Origin: Providencia rettgeri
GTDB lineage: Bacteria; Pseudomonadota; Gammaproteobacteria; Enterobacterales; Enterobacteriaceae
Direction: 5' to 3'
Length of the DNA: 64,000 bases
NCBI RefSeq assembly: GCF_023205015.1
Contig: NZ_CP096258.1
Location: forward strand, 2,480,001-2,544,000
A program made the position numbers and the translations under genes. Positions 8,569 to 17,968 of the stretch are shown one piece after another (within the stretch, counting starts at the first letter, position 1; every line of letters starts with the position of its first letter). The notes beneath the pieces were generated by a model. It did no database searches and had not been told where the DNA came from. It was given only the letters and a program-made list of their open reading frames with translations.

Positions 8569-8602
8569 AAAAAAACCGCAGCTTGTATTTAAGCTACGGT
8601 TT
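8569..8602 (-). terminator. Rho-independent terminator of dapA-bamC
   Basis: On the minus strand a stem AAACCGTAGCTT/AAGCTGCGGTTT is followed by a T-rich run, 24 bases past the bamC stop. Confidence 0.8.
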
Positions 8603-8626
8603 AATTAACAATCTCAAAATGTTGAA

Positions 8627-9682
8627 TTATGACTTTTTAGCGGGTGCTTTACTAAATGCTGCTTTCAGCGCTGCAACCATTTCATCATTTTGTTTCTGTG
8701 TTAAAGGCACACCTTTAGTGGTGATAAATTGCAGTGTGCTACGGTTATTTAAATCACCGACCTGCACTTTATAGTCTGCTTCTGGCACAGTTGGGTCATC
8801 AATGCCCAAGGCCTGCCATTCTGAGCTGCTTAAACCTTTGTAAGTCACCATTACAGAACCACTTGAACGTGTACGATCACCCACTTTCATACCAACACTT
8901 TCTAAGGTGTGAGGTAAACGCTCCCATACTGCGTCAAATGGTGCACGAACGACAATTAAAGGTAAGCCAGTATCATCACTACCCGTTTGAACATCTATAA
9001 TGCCATACGCGTTTTGAATGCTACCTTTGTTTGAAGTATCACGTAATGTATATAAGTTATCGGTTAATTCATTCAATAACAGTTTGTTATATCGTTGAGT
9101 TTCGACAACATCGGTAATTGTCTCTCCGCCTTGACGTAAACCTAAGCTTGTTACCGTCAATGCCATCATACCGTTTTCGGGTTGTACCGTGACTTTATGG
9201 CGGCTTTCAATTGGAACGTTTTCATCTGCACGATCCCATTTAACCCAATCGGTTTCAATTGAGCGAGAACCATCGTCTTTAGATGAAACTGGGATCCCTC
9301 TTTGCTCTAAGATCATCGTAACTTGTGACCAAAGTGCACTATTTTCAGGTGTATTTTCTAGCAACAAACGACTTGCTTCCGCGCTATCCTCTGTACGTGA
9401 GCCCGCTAATTGCGAAATTGTCAGTACTGGTGGACGAATATCTAACGCTTTTCCTATTGCCCCTGTTGATGTGGCTTTAGGGATGTCATACTCACCATTT
9501 TGTTCTGGTAATGTCAGCCCTTGTGGCACATTCAACACTTTCAATGGCGCAGCATTGAGATATTCCTCATCACCACTGACCTGACGTTTATAGCGCTGAT
9601 CGCTGGAGCAGGCTGCCAGTAACACGACAAGTGACAGGCCAGCAACCTTCATAACCTTCGATTTTTGCAATAATGTTGCCAT
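8627..9682 (-). CDS. bamC: Outer-membrane assembly lipoprotein BamC
   Basis: BamC is a lipoprotein of the BAM complex that inserts beta-barrel proteins in the outer membrane. The 351-residue product has a lipoprotein signal with lipobox LAAC ending at Cys25, then SSDQRYKRQVSGDEEYL, the long unstructured N-terminal segment that wraps BamD, and two helix-grip domains (KALDIRPP region; VGDLNNRSTLQF near the end). E. coli BamC has 344 residues. AGGGA precedes the ATG. It lies 16 bases after dapA, the same pairing as in E. coli. Confidence 0.96.
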   Translation of the reverse strand: MATLLQKSKVMKVAGLSLVVLLAACSSDQRYKRQVSGDEEYLNAAPLKVLNVPQGLTLPEQNGEYDIPKATSTGAIGKALDIRPPVLTISQLAGSRTEDSAEASRLLLENTPENSALWSQVTMILEQRGIPVSSKDDGSRSIETDWVKWDRADENVPIESRHKVTVQPENGMMALTVTSLGLRQGGETITDVVETQRYNKLLLNELTDNLYTLRDTSNKGSIQNAYGIIDVQTGSDDTGLPLIVVRAPFDAVWERLPHTLESVGMKVGDRTRSSGSVMVTYKGLSSSEWQALGIDDPTVPEADYKVQVGDLNNRSTLQFITTKGVPLTQKQNDEMVAALKAAFSKAPAKKS

Positions 9683-9698
9683 TAAAATTCCCTAAATT

Positions 9699-10607
9699 TT
9701 ACAGTAACCCAGCGAGTCTCAAAGCTTCCTCAACTTTTTGCTGGCCTGAGGTGGTTAACGGTGTCATTGGCAACCGTAATGTACCATCTGAAATCAGACC
9801 TAAGCGATGACAGCCCCACTTCGCTGGAATTGGATTTGGTTCAACAAATAACTGAAGATGAAGCCCCATCAGTTTTTTATTTAATTCACGCGCCTCAGTA
9901 TATTTGCCTGCAAGCGCTAAGTCACACATTTTTACCATCTGCGCTGCAGCAACGTTGGATGTGACCGAAATAACGCCTTTACCACCTAGTTGCATGAAAT
10001 CAAGTGCTGTTGCGTCATCACCTGTTAGCAGTACAAAATCATCATCAACCAGTTCTTTGATTTGATGAACCCTAGCTAAGTTCCCTGTTGCCTCTTTAAT
10101 TGCAACAATATTCGCCAGTTTTGCTAAACGCCCCACGGTTTCTGGCAACATATCACAGCCCGTCCGTGATGGTACATTATAAAGAATTTGTGGCAAGCTG
10201 GTGTTTTCTGATATTGCTTTAAAGTGCTGATATAACCCTTCCTGAGAAGGTCTATTATAATAAGGTGTTACTGTCAGGCAAGCAACTACGCCACTGTTTT
10301 CAAAATCATTTGTTAGAGAAATAGCTTCTGCTGTTGCGTTTGCGCCCGCTCCTGCAATAATAGGAATACGGCCATCCGCTAATTCGAGCGTCGCTTTCAC
10401 GACATCGACATGCTCTTTATGCGTTAAGGTTGCTGACTCGCCAGTTGTACCAACAGAAACAATAGCCGTTGTTCCGCTTTCAACATGGTAATCCACCAAT
10501 TTTTTTAGACTGGCTTTATCTAAACGCCCTGCCGAATCCATTGGTGTAATGACTGCAACAATGCTTCCTGTTAAAAAATCTTTATAATTTGCGTTTCCAT
10601 TAGCCAT
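9699..10607 (-). CDS. dapA: 4-hydroxy-tetrahydrodipicolinate synthase
   Basis: DapA condenses pyruvate with aspartate semialdehyde, the first step to diaminopimelate and lysine. The Schiff-base lysine is in AIKEATG, the tyrosine in ILYNVPSRTG, and SVGTTGESATL and GDDATALDFM are typical. I start it at the ATG at 10607, with GAGGGG 7 bases before it, giving 302 residues; E. coli DapA (292) starts later, near FTGSIVA, so this one has a short extra N-terminus. An upstream in-frame GTG-type start would add ten residues without support. Operon with bamC. Confidence 0.96.
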   Translation of the reverse strand: MANGNANYKDFLTGSIVAVITPMDSAGRLDKASLKKLVDYHVESGTTAIVSVGTTGESATLTHKEHVDVVKATLELADGRIPIIAGAGANATAEAISLTNDFENSGVVACLTVTPYYNRPSQEGLYQHFKAISENTSLPQILYNVPSRTGCDMLPETVGRLAKLANIVAIKEATGNLARVHQIKELVDDDFVLLTGDDATALDFMQLGGKGVISVTSNVAAAQMVKMCDLALAGKYTEARELNKKLMGLHLQLFVEPNPIPAKWGCHRLGLISDGTLRLPMTPLTTSGQQKVEEALRLAGLL

Positions 10608-10893
10608 AGCGATACCCCTCAATAATTGAACCCCCATGTTACTTTTTCATTTCAAAGAAGAAAACCACTCAATAGCAAGAATTTAATGAATTTTGTTAAT
10701 GCCAAAGACATTAACTTAAATAGAAGTAATAATTCACTGACATTTCTCGCAAGAGTCTATTTCCCCTCTTGGCAGATTGCCTTTTTTATGGTTTCCTTAC
10801 CTTTATAGTTAGCCAGTTTTTAGTGCTCGAATTATACAGCTATATTCTAATCAAATATTTAACTAACATAATTAAAATACTAAGGAATAGACT

Positions 10894-11451
10894 TTGCCTA
10901 AGACTGAACAGCAATTTCTTGTCATTACTGCGCTGGGAACAGATCGTCCGGGCATTGTGAATACCATTACACGCCTCGTCAGCGAGTGTGACTGTAATAT
11001 TGAAGATAGTCGCTTAGCGATGTTTGGCAAGGAATTCACCTTTATTATGATGTTATCAGGCAGCTGGAATGCAATCACCCTTTTAGAGGCGACATTGCCA
11101 CCTAAAGGTGCTGAGCTTGACTTGCTCATCGTAATGAAAAGAACCCAGAGTGTCCAAACAACCTATTATCCATCAACCGTAACAGTGAATATTGTTGTTG
11201 ACGATGCACCCCGTATTGTCGAGCAATTCACAAATTTATTCACAACCTCTCAATGTAATATCGCGGAGCTTGTTTCTAAAACACAACCAGCCAATAATGA
11301 TATGCCCGCTCAACTGGAAATTCAGATTACTGCACACGATCCGTTGGACGATAATGGCATAATCATAAAAAATAAATTTCAACAACTGTGTACAATGCTA
11401 AATGCCAAAGGCAACATAAGTATTGTTAACAACCCCAATATGCAAAGTTAA
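10894..11451 (+). CDS. gcvR: Glycine cleavage system transcriptional repressor GcvR
   Basis: GcvR binds GcvA and keeps the gcv operon off when glycine is scarce. The 185-residue protein has two ACT domains: the first begins FLVITALGTDRPGIVN with NIEDSRLAMFGKEF, the second lies around 90-170 with NIAELVSKTQPA. Translation starts at TTG 10894, which has AAGGA 7 bases upstream; no ATG or GTG is available before the conserved sequence begins. It is divergent from dapA and 14 bases before bcp, as in E. coli. Confidence 0.93.
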   Translation: MPKTEQQFLVITALGTDRPGIVNTITRLVSECDCNIEDSRLAMFGKEFTFIMMLSGSWNAITLLEATLPPKGAELDLLIVMKRTQSVQTTYYPSTVTVNIVVDDAPRIVEQFTNLFTTSQCNIAELVSKTQPANNDMPAQLEIQITAHDPLDDNGIIIKNKFQQLCTMLNAKGNISIVNNPNMQS

Positions 11452-11465
11452 CGGAGATATATGTA

Positions 11466-11936
11466 ATGAACCCATTGAAAGCCGGTGATAAGGCGCCTCA
11501 ATTTAGCCTTCCTGACCAAGATGGTGAGCTCATCAATCTTTCTGATTATCAGGGTCAACGCGTATTAGTTTACTTTTATCCTAAAGCGATGACACCTGGC
11601 TGTACTGTTCAAGCGTGTGGTCTACGTGATGAAATGGATACACTTAAAGCGAAAGGTGTCGAAGTATTAGGTATTAGCACAGACAAGCCAGAAAAACTGT
11701 CTCGTTTCGCTGAAAAAGAGATGTTGAACTTCACTTTATTATCAGATGAAGACCACCAAGTATGTGAGCAATTTGGAGTTTGGGGTGAAAAACAATTCAT
11801 GGGGAAAACCTATGATGGAATTCATCGTATTAGCTTCCTCGTTGACCCTACTGGGAAAATAGAACACGTCTTTGACAATTTTAAAACCAGTAACCACCAC
11901 GAAATCGTGCTTGATTACATTAATACACACGCTTAA
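11466..11936 (+). CDS. bcp: Thioredoxin-dependent thiol peroxidase Bcp
   Basis: A peroxiredoxin that reduces hydroperoxides with thioredoxin. 156 residues, as in E. coli. The peroxidatic Cys46 is in MTPGCTVQAC, with the resolving Cys51 five residues on, the atypical 2-Cys arrangement of BCP. GGAG stands before the ATG, and an ATG-TAA pair just upstream is not a gene. Cytoplasmic; transcribed with gcvR. Confidence 0.96.
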   Translation: MNPLKAGDKAPQFSLPDQDGELINLSDYQGQRVLVYFYPKAMTPGCTVQACGLRDEMDTLKAKGVEVLGISTDKPEKLSRFAEKEMLNFTLLSDEDHQVCEQFGVWGEKQFMGKTYDGIHRISFLVDPTGKIEHVFDNFKTSNHHEIVLDYINTHA

Positions 11937-11947
11937 TCATCACGGCA

Positions 11948-11975
11948 TAGTGCTGTATGCCCCCATACAGCACTA
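11948..11975. terminator. Hairpin between convergent bcp and perM
   Basis: A perfect 12-bp stem TAGTGCTGTATG/CATACAGCACTA with a four-base loop lies 11 bases past bcp and 8 before the perM end. The T tract is poor on either strand, so termination may be weak. Confidence 0.55.
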
Positions 11976-11983
11976 TTCCTAAC

Positions 11984-13048
11984 CTATTTGGTTGATTCTG
12001 TTGTTTCTTCCGGCCATACATGGATAACCGCTTTAATCAGCGTTGCTAATGGTATTGCAAAAAATACCCCCCAAAAGCCCCATAACCCACCAAAGATCAC
12101 AACCGATAAAATAATCACAAGTGGATGTAAATTCACCGCTTCAGAAAACAATAAAGGCACAACAACGTTGCTATCCAAACCTTGGATCACTAAATATGCC
12201 AACATTAAGTACCAAAATTCGCTGCCAACACCAAACTGAAAGAGTGCAACAATAACCACAGGGATCGTAGCCGCTACCGCACCAATATAAGGGATTAATA
12301 CCGCCACGCCGACTAGAACCGATAACAATACGGAATAACGCAAGTCAAAATAAGCAAAACATAAATAGGTCGCCACCCCAACAATCACCATTTCTGTAAC
12401 TTTTCCTCGTAAGTAGTTGGTGATTTGTTCATTCATTTCAACCCAAACTTTTCCTACTAACAAACGGTTTTTGGGTAACAATTTAAGAAAACTTTTGCTA
12501 ATACGTTCTTTATCTTTTAAAAGGAAGAATGTCATCAATGGCACGAGAACTAAGTAAACGGCTAAAGTAAAAATACCAATTAACGAAGCCACTGACGCTT
12601 TAACCACTGAGTCTGCAATACCTGACATACGGCTACGGAGGTTATCGGCCATCATATCGATGATGCCAACATCCACTAATGCAGGGTATTGTTCTGGAAG
12701 TTTCTGTGCAAATTCATTGAACCTGTTAACCATATTTGGTAGATCGGCCATCAAATTAATTCCTTGCTGCCATGCTGTCGGCGCAATAATTAAAATAACC
12801 ATGGCACTTATTCCTGCAAACAAGGTCAAAATGATACCGACAGAAACTGAGCGGGATAGCCCTATGCGCTGTAATAAGTTTGTTGGCCATTCAAGCAAAT
12901 AAGCTAAAGCAATTGCCGCCAGCAATGGCGCCAGTATACTGCTGAAAAAGAAGATGATCACAAACCCCGATACGAGTAATGTAAAGAGGGCTATGGCTTG
13001 TGGGTCCGCAAAACGCCGACGATACCACTGTAAAAACAATTCCAGCAT
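11984..13048 (-). CDS. perM: AI-2E family transporter PerM
   Basis: A 354-residue inner-membrane protein of the AI-2 exporter (PerM/YfgO) superfamily with about eight spans in two groups and a soluble middle segment (about 90-150). The C-terminal block with YIGAVAATIPVV, VIQGLDSNVVVPLLFSEAVNLHP and GFWGVFFAIPLATL is diagnostic. AGGAG stands 7 bases before the ATG. It is divergent from bepA, the same neighbourhood as in E. coli. The transported compound of PerM is unknown. Confidence 0.93.
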   Translation of the reverse strand: MLELFLQWYRRRFADPQAIALFTLLVSGFVIIFFFSSILAPLLAAIALAYLLEWPTNLLQRIGLSRSVSVGIILTLFAGISAMVILIIAPTAWQQGINLMADLPNMVNRFNEFAQKLPEQYPALVDVGIIDMMADNLRSRMSGIADSVVKASVASLIGIFTLAVYLVLVPLMTFFLLKDKERISKSFLKLLPKNRLLVGKVWVEMNEQITNYLRGKVTEMVIVGVATYLCFAYFDLRYSVLLSVLVGVAVLIPYIGAVAATIPVVIVALFQFGVGSEFWYLMLAYLVIQGLDSNVVVPLLFSEAVNLHPLVIILSVVIFGGLWGFWGVFFAIPLATLIKAVIHVWPEETTESTK

Positions 13049-13225
13049 TTATTGCTCCTGGGGAATAACACAAAGGACAGTTCCTAAAGTAACGAAAATT
13101 ATACCGAAGAACAGATTTTACGATAGCTTTTGCTATCATGTGTTTTAAACTTTTCGCATTTTTAAGTGCCTTACTTAAAGTACACCCGAAATAAAGTCGG
13201 TACTTACCCTAAATTAAAATGTTGT

Positions 13226-14707
13226 ATGGGATACTCACGTTTCATGAAGAAAAATTTAAAATGTCCATTATTGGCTTTCATGATCGCTGCGCTAATGAAC
13301 GGTGCAGTTTTACCTGCTTATAGTGCAATTGAAGATACCTTACCCGATATAGGAACGACGGCGGGAGGCACTCTTAGTATCAACCAAGAAATTATTATGG
13401 GAGATGCTATCACACGCCAAATACGTGCCAGCACCCCTCTTATTTATGACCCGCTGTTAACCCAATATGTTAACAAACTTGGCATGCGGTTAGTGAAAAA
13501 TGCCGACTCAGTTAAAACACCGTTTAAGTTCTACTTAGTTAACAACCCCAATATTAACGCATACGCCTATTTTGGGGGAAATGTCGTGCTGCACTCCGCA
13601 TTGTTCCGGTACAGCCAAAATGAAAGTCAGCTAGCCTCCGTCATGGCGCACGAAATATCTCACGTTACACAAAGGCACCTTGCGCGAATGATGGAAGACC
13701 AAAAGAGCACCACGCCTCTCGCGATTGCTGGGACTATTGGTTCTTTACTGTTAGTCATGGCAAACCCTCAAGCTGGTTTTGCAGCATTAACCAGCACGAT
13801 GGCTGGGGTGCAGCAAGGCATGATAAGCTTTACCCAAGCCAATGAGCAAGAAGCTGACCGTATTGGCTTGCAAACATTACGACGCTCTGGCTTTGACCCA
13901 CACGCCATGGCTGATTTTATGCAAACCATGTCAGACCAAACCCGCTATATGTCTAAGCCCCCTGAAATCCTGCTAACGCACCCCTTACCGGATAGCCGTT
14001 TAGCGGATGCCAGAAACCGCTCGAACCAATACCCTAAAGTGAGTGTGCCTTCATCACTGGATTTTATGTTAGCCAGAGTCCGTATTTTGGCCATGTATAG
14101 CACCGAGCAAAAACATGCTTTAGACCAAATCATTGAAAATTACGGGAAAGGTTCTGCACAAGAACAAATTGCGGCTCAATATGGGAAAGCTTTACTCCTT
14201 TCTCAAGACAAAAAATACGCAGAAGCAGGTAAAATCCTGACAGAGCTATTAGCGAAACAACCCGATAACCCTTGGTTTATCGACAGTATGACAGATGTCG
14301 ATATTGAACAGCATCAAGTTGCTAGAGCGGTATCCCGCTTACAAAATGCATTGAAAAAAGCACCAAAAAACACCGTATTTATGGTCAACCTAGCTAATGC
14401 GCTAATTAACAATCATCAGTATAAAGAAGCGACAACTTTACTGAATAAATACACATTTGATTACCCTGATGACCCAATTGGTTGGGATTTACTGGCAGAG
14501 GCATCCGCAAAACAAGGTAAACGTACTGAAGAACTTGCTGCTTACGCAGAAGGGATGGCATTACGAGGTAATTACGACATTGCGATTAATTATCTCAGTG
14601 ATGCGAGTCGCCAAAGCCGTTTAGGCAGTTACGAGCAACAGCGTTATGACGCTCGCATTGATGCACTTCGAAAACTACAATTACGCGATCAAAATGCAAA
14701 ACCGTAA
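13226..14707 (+). CDS. bepA: Periplasmic beta-barrel assembly-enhancing protease BepA
   Basis: BepA is a periplasmic M48 metalloprotease and chaperone that helps LptD and other barrels mature and degrades stalled ones. It has a signal peptide (KKNLKCPLLAFMIAALMNG), the zinc motif HEISH with a distal glutamate in NEQEADRIG, and four or more TPR-like repeats in the C-terminal half (about 300-480). About 493 residues from 13226 against 487 in E. coli. The start is uncertain: ATG 13226 fits the E. coli N-terminus, ATG 13244 is also possible, and neither has a strong ribosome site. Confidence 0.94.
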   Translation: MGYSRFMKKNLKCPLLAFMIAALMNGAVLPAYSAIEDTLPDIGTTAGGTLSINQEIIMGDAITRQIRASTPLIYDPLLTQYVNKLGMRLVKNADSVKTPFKFYLVNNPNINAYAYFGGNVVLHSALFRYSQNESQLASVMAHEISHVTQRHLARMMEDQKSTTPLAIAGTIGSLLLVMANPQAGFAALTSTMAGVQQGMISFTQANEQEADRIGLQTLRRSGFDPHAMADFMQTMSDQTRYMSKPPEILLTHPLPDSRLADARNRSNQYPKVSVPSSLDFMLARVRILAMYSTEQKHALDQIIENYGKGSAQEQIAAQYGKALLLSQDKKYAEAGKILTELLAKQPDNPWFIDSMTDVDIEQHQVARAVSRLQNALKKAPKNTVFMVNLANALINNHQYKEATTLLNKYTFDYPDDPIGWDLLAEASAKQGKRTEELAAYAEGMALRGNYDIAINYLSDASRQSRLGSYEQQRYDARIDALRKLQLRDQNAKP

Positions 14708-14718
14708 GGAATTAAATA

Positions 14719-15075
14719 ATGACGGATTCAATTAAGATTTATCACAACCCACGTTGCTCTAAAAGCCGAGAAACGTTAGCGCTTTTAACAGATAAAGGCA
14801 TTACGCCAACCGTGATCGAGTATTTAAATACGCCTCCAAGCGTGGCTGAAATCAAAAAACTGCTTGAAATGTTAGGGTTCAAAGATGCTCGTCAATTAAT
14901 GCGTACCAAAGACGAGTTATATAAAGAATTAAAATTAGCCGATGACTCTTTAACTCAAGCACAACTCATCAAAGCGATGCATGAGAACCCTAAGTTGATT
15001 GAACGACCTATCGTTGTGAATGGAGATAAAGCGCGTTTAGGGCGTCCACCTGAGCAAGTGAGTGAAATTTTATAA
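14719..15075 (+). CDS. yfgD: ArsC-family protein YfgD
   Basis: A 118-residue thioredoxin-fold protein of the ArsC family. The active-site-like motif is HNPRCSKSRE with Cys13, and the family ending RPIVVNGDKARLGRPPE is present. It resembles glutaredoxin-linked arsenate reductases, but YfgD proteins are not part of an ars operon and their substrate is unproven. It follows bepA by 11 bases with AAGGA before the ATG, as in E. coli. Confidence 0.92.
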   Translation: MTDSIKIYHNPRCSKSRETLALLTDKGITPTVIEYLNTPPSVAEIKKLLEMLGFKDARQLMRTKDELYKELKLADDSLTQAQLIKAMHENPKLIERPIVVNGDKARLGRPPEQVSEIL

Positions 15076-15085
15076 TCGCTATTTT

Positions 15086-15103
15086 GGCAGCTGTGCAGCT
15101 GCC
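15086..15103. terminator. Hairpin between convergent yfgD and hda
   Basis: Perfect stem GGCAGCTG/CAGCTGCC with a two-base centre, without a clear T tract. Possibly a weak bidirectional terminator. Confidence 0.4.
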
Positions 15104-15118
15104 AACTCGCTTAGCCCG

Positions 15119-15820
15119 CTAAAGTTTTAGAATATCTTTTACGAAAGGGATCGTTAATTTGCGCTGAGCAACGATGGATGCGTGGTCAAGTTTGTTTAAG
15201 ATATCAAACAAGGTTCCCATTTTTCTATCTAAGCGTTTTAATACGAAACGGCACACATCTTCCGGTAATTCGAAACCACGAATACGAGCGCGTAATTGAA
15301 GAGCCCAAATCTTATCTTCATCACTGAGTGGATGCAGTTTATAAATTTGCCCCCAATCAAGGCGAGAGGCTAAATCAGGTAATTTCAGTTCGATTTGCCG
15401 AGGTGGCCTATCCCCAGTGATTAATAAACAAGTTCGGCCAATTTCCAAAATACGATTATATAAATTGAAAATCGCCATTTCCCACTCTTCATCACCCGCG
15501 ATGCACTGAATATTATCAATACAAACGAGTGATAAATGCTCCATCCCGTCTAGTACTTCAGGGACAAAATATGCACGTTTATCTAAAGGGACATAGCCTA
15601 CTGCAATACCTTGTTCAGACAGCTCTGCGCAAGCCGCATGCAATAAATGGCTTTTTCCACCACCTTCTCGCGACCAATAATAGATATAACTACCGTGTGG
15701 TTGATTAATAGCAGACTGAATAGCAGACAGCAACGCCCCATTTTCCCCTGCATAAAAGCTTGCAAAGGTTTCATCATCTGGCAGATATAGTGGTAATGAA
15801 AGCTGTGATGGTGTGTTCAG
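15119..15820 (-). CDS. hda: DnaA regulatory inactivator Hda, CTG start
   Basis: Hda is the AAA+ protein that, with the sliding clamp, triggers hydrolysis of DnaA-ATP after initiation. Starting at CTG 15820 gives NTPSQLSLPLYLPDDETFASF, which matches the E. coli N-terminus including the clamp-binding QLSLPL, and a total of 233 residues, the E. coli length. AGAGG lies 6 bases before the CTG. An in-frame TGA lies eight codons upstream, and between it and a TTG at 15733 there is no ATG, GTG or TTG; starting at 15733 would delete the clamp motif. Walker A-like SREGGGKSHLL, VCIDNIQCI and the arginine-containing DLASRLDWGQ follow. E. coli hda is also known to start at CTG. Confidence 0.95.
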   Translation of the reverse strand: MNTPSQLSLPLYLPDDETFASFYAGENGALLSAIQSAINQPHGSYIYYWSREGGGKSHLLHAACAELSEQGIAVGYVPLDKRAYFVPEVLDGMEHLSLVCIDNIQCIAGDEEWEMAIFNLYNRILEIGRTCLLITGDRPPRQIELKLPDLASRLDWGQIYKLHPLSDEDKIWALQLRARIRGFELPEDVCRFVLKRLDRKMGTLFDILNKLDHASIVAQRKLTIPFVKDILKL

Positions 15821-15947
15821 AAGCGCCTCTGGCTGTACAAATCAATTTTCATCTCGCAGTTTACCATAAAAAATACGGATAGATGAATAAGAACGGTGAC
15901 CAAATGCCGCTCGAACAACCGAACGGCAATAAGGAAAGTCACATGGC

Positions 15948-17243
15948 TTATTTTTTATTGCTATCAAGCTCTTGCACTTCAGATGTTACAAATTGCTTTT
16001 CAGGCCTAACAAAAGTAATAAAGCGGAACAATAATGCCATAAAGATCCCGACTATCGTTGCCAACGCCATACCCTTGAGTTCAGCTTGACCTATATGGAT
16101 AACCGCACCACTGACACCAATAATTAAAATCACTGAGGTTAAGATCAAATTCTGTGGCTTGTTATAATCGACTTTTGAATCAATTAATACGCGAATACCT
16201 GATGCACCAATCACCCCGTATAATAAGAGTGAAACCCCGCCCATTACAGGAACCGGCACTAATTGAATAGCCGCGGCTAACTTACCAACACAAGATAATA
16301 AAATGGCGATAATTGCAGCGCCACCAATCACCCAAGTACTGTATACCTTGGTAATTGCCATTACCCCAATGTTTTCACCATAAGTCGTATTCGGTGTTGA
16401 GCCAAAGAAACCTGAAATCACTGTAGAGAACCCATTGGCAAACATTGAGCGATGTAAACCTGGCGATTTCATTAAGTCACGTTCAACAATATTCGCAGTG
16501 ACCACTAAGTGCCCTACGTGCTCAGCAATTACCACTAGAGCCGCAGGTAAAATAGTTAAAATGGCAAACCATTCGAAACGTGGTGTATAAAATGTCGGGA
16601 TAGCAAACCATGGTGCTTCAATGACAGGGGTGAAATCCACAATACCCATAAAATAGGACAATGCATAACCCGCTAAAAAGCCAATCAAAATCGGGATTAT
16701 AGATAAAAACCCACGGAAAACGACAGCACAAAGAATAGTGACCGATAACGTCGTCAAGGAGATAATTAACGTATTTGAATCAACCACTGCACCATCTTTA
16801 GGTAAAAGCCCAGCCATACCTGCAGCGGTTTGAGCAAGCTCTAAACCGATCACAGCCACAATTGCTCCCATTGCCGCTGGGGGAAACATCACGTTGATCC
16901 ACCCTCTTCCCGCAACTTTAACAATCAATGCAACGATACAGAACAACACACCACAAATAATAAAGCCGCCGAGCGCCAGCTCATAACCTAATGGTAATAA
17001 AATCAACACAGGGGAAATGAATGCAAAGCTTGAACCTAAATAAGCTGGGATCTGCCCTTTACAAATAAATAGATACAGCAGCGTCCCTATTCCATTAAAC
17101 AGCAAAATTGTCGCGGGGTTTACACCAAACAGAATGGGTACGATAACGGTTGCGCCAAACATAGCAAACAGATGTTGAAGGCTCAGTGGGATAGTTTGTA
17201 ATAATGGCGGTCTTTCTTCAACACTGATGGTGCGACGAGTCAT
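15948..17243 (-). CDS. uraA: Uracil:H+ symporter UraA
   Basis: UraA imports uracil across the inner membrane. A 431-residue NCS2/NAT-family protein with about 14 spans; conserved blocks are SLQHLFAMFGATVIVP, AEHVGHLVVTANIV (with the substrate-binding glutamate) and GFFGSTPNTTYGENIGVMAIT. It lies downstream of upp on the same strand, after a terminator-like hairpin, so part of its transcription probably comes by read-through. Confidence 0.96.
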   Translation of the reverse strand: MTRRTISVEERPPLLQTIPLSLQHLFAMFGATVIVPILFGVNPATILLFNGIGTLLYLFICKGQIPAYLGSSFAFISPVLILLPLGYELALGGFIICGVLFCIVALIVKVAGRGWINVMFPPAAMGAIVAVIGLELAQTAAGMAGLLPKDGAVVDSNTLIISLTTLSVTILCAVVFRGFLSIIPILIGFLAGYALSYFMGIVDFTPVIEAPWFAIPTFYTPRFEWFAILTILPAALVVIAEHVGHLVVTANIVERDLMKSPGLHRSMFANGFSTVISGFFGSTPNTTYGENIGVMAITKVYSTWVIGGAAIIAILLSCVGKLAAAIQLVPVPVMGGVSLLLYGVIGASGIRVLIDSKVDYNKPQNLILTSVILIIGVSGAVIHIGQAELKGMALATIVGIFMALLFRFITFVRPEKQFVTSEVQELDSNKK

Positions 17244-17309
17244 GTGACTTTATCCTCTTTTAGCGAAGTGGCTAATCACTGAGTAAGCAGTGAGTCTCTA
17301 CAATTAATC

Positions 17310-17337
17310 AAAAAAAAGCCGACTTCTCAGTCGGCTT
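17310..17337 (-). terminator. Terminator/attenuator between upp and uraA
   Basis: On the minus strand AGCCGAC/GTCGGCT is followed by eight T residues. It would end upp transcripts and limit uraA expression. Confidence 0.85.
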
Positions 17338-17341
17338 ATCA

Positions 17342-17968
17342 TTATTTAGTACCAAATATCTTGTCGCCCGCGTCACCGAGACCCGGAACGATATACCCCT
17401 CTTCATTTAAATACTCATCAATTGAAGCGGTGTATAATTCAACATCTGGATGCGCAGCTTCTAACGCTTTTAAACCTTCTGGCGCTGCAACAAGGACTAA
17501 GATTTTAATCGAGGTACAACCCGCATTTTTTAACAAATCAATGGTAGCAATCATTGAGCCACCCGTTGCTAACATTGGGTCAACGACTAATGCCATACGT
17601 TCTTCAATGTTAGAGGCGAGTTTTTGGAAATAAGGGACAGGCTGCAGTGTTTCTTCATCACGATAAACACCTACCACACTGATACGTGCACTTGGAATAC
17701 TATCTAATACACCATTCATCATACCAATACCAGCACGGAGAATTGGTACTACAGTGATTTTCTTACCTTTAATTTGTTCTATTTCTACAGGACCACACCA
17801 ACCATCGATAGTCACTTTTTCAGTTTCAAGGTCAGCAGTTGCTTCATAAGTCAGTAGGCTACCAACCTCTGAGGCCAGTTCACGAAAGCGTTTAGTGCTT
17901 ATATCATGATCTCGCATCAGGCCGAGTTTATGTTTAACGAGAGGGTGTTTTACCTCAACGATCTTCAT
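17342..17968 (-). CDS. upp: Uracil phosphoribosyltransferase
   Basis: Upp turns uracil and PRPP into UMP in pyrimidine salvage. 208 residues, as in E. coli. The PRPP-binding loop is VVDPMLATGGSM, with PILRAGIGM and the C-terminal uracil-binding PGLGDAGDKIFGTK. TAGGAG precedes the ATG. It lies before uraA, which supplies its substrate, and is divergent from purM. Confidence 0.97.
   Translation of the reverse strand: MKIVEVKHPLVKHKLGLMRDHDISTKRFRELASEVGSLLTYEATADLETEKVTIDGWCGPVEIEQIKGKKITVVPILRAGIGMMNGVLDSIPSARISVVGVYRDEETLQPVPYFQKLASNIEERMALVVDPMLATGGSMIATIDLLKNAGCTSIKILVLVAAPEGLKALEAAHPDVELYTASIDEYLNEEGYIVPGLGDAGDKIFGTK

Larger units (their letters stand above)
8106..8626. other. purC-bamC intergenic region
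   Basis: 521 bp holding the bamC terminator, the PurR box and presumably the purC promoter. A 13-codon plus-strand frame with AGGTGG before its ATG (about 8386-8427) is too short to support as a gene. Confidence 0.6.

Noticed and set aside
13166..13225. N-terminal extension of BepA from a GTG
   Set aside because: It lies before the signal peptide, has no family match and no ribosome site.
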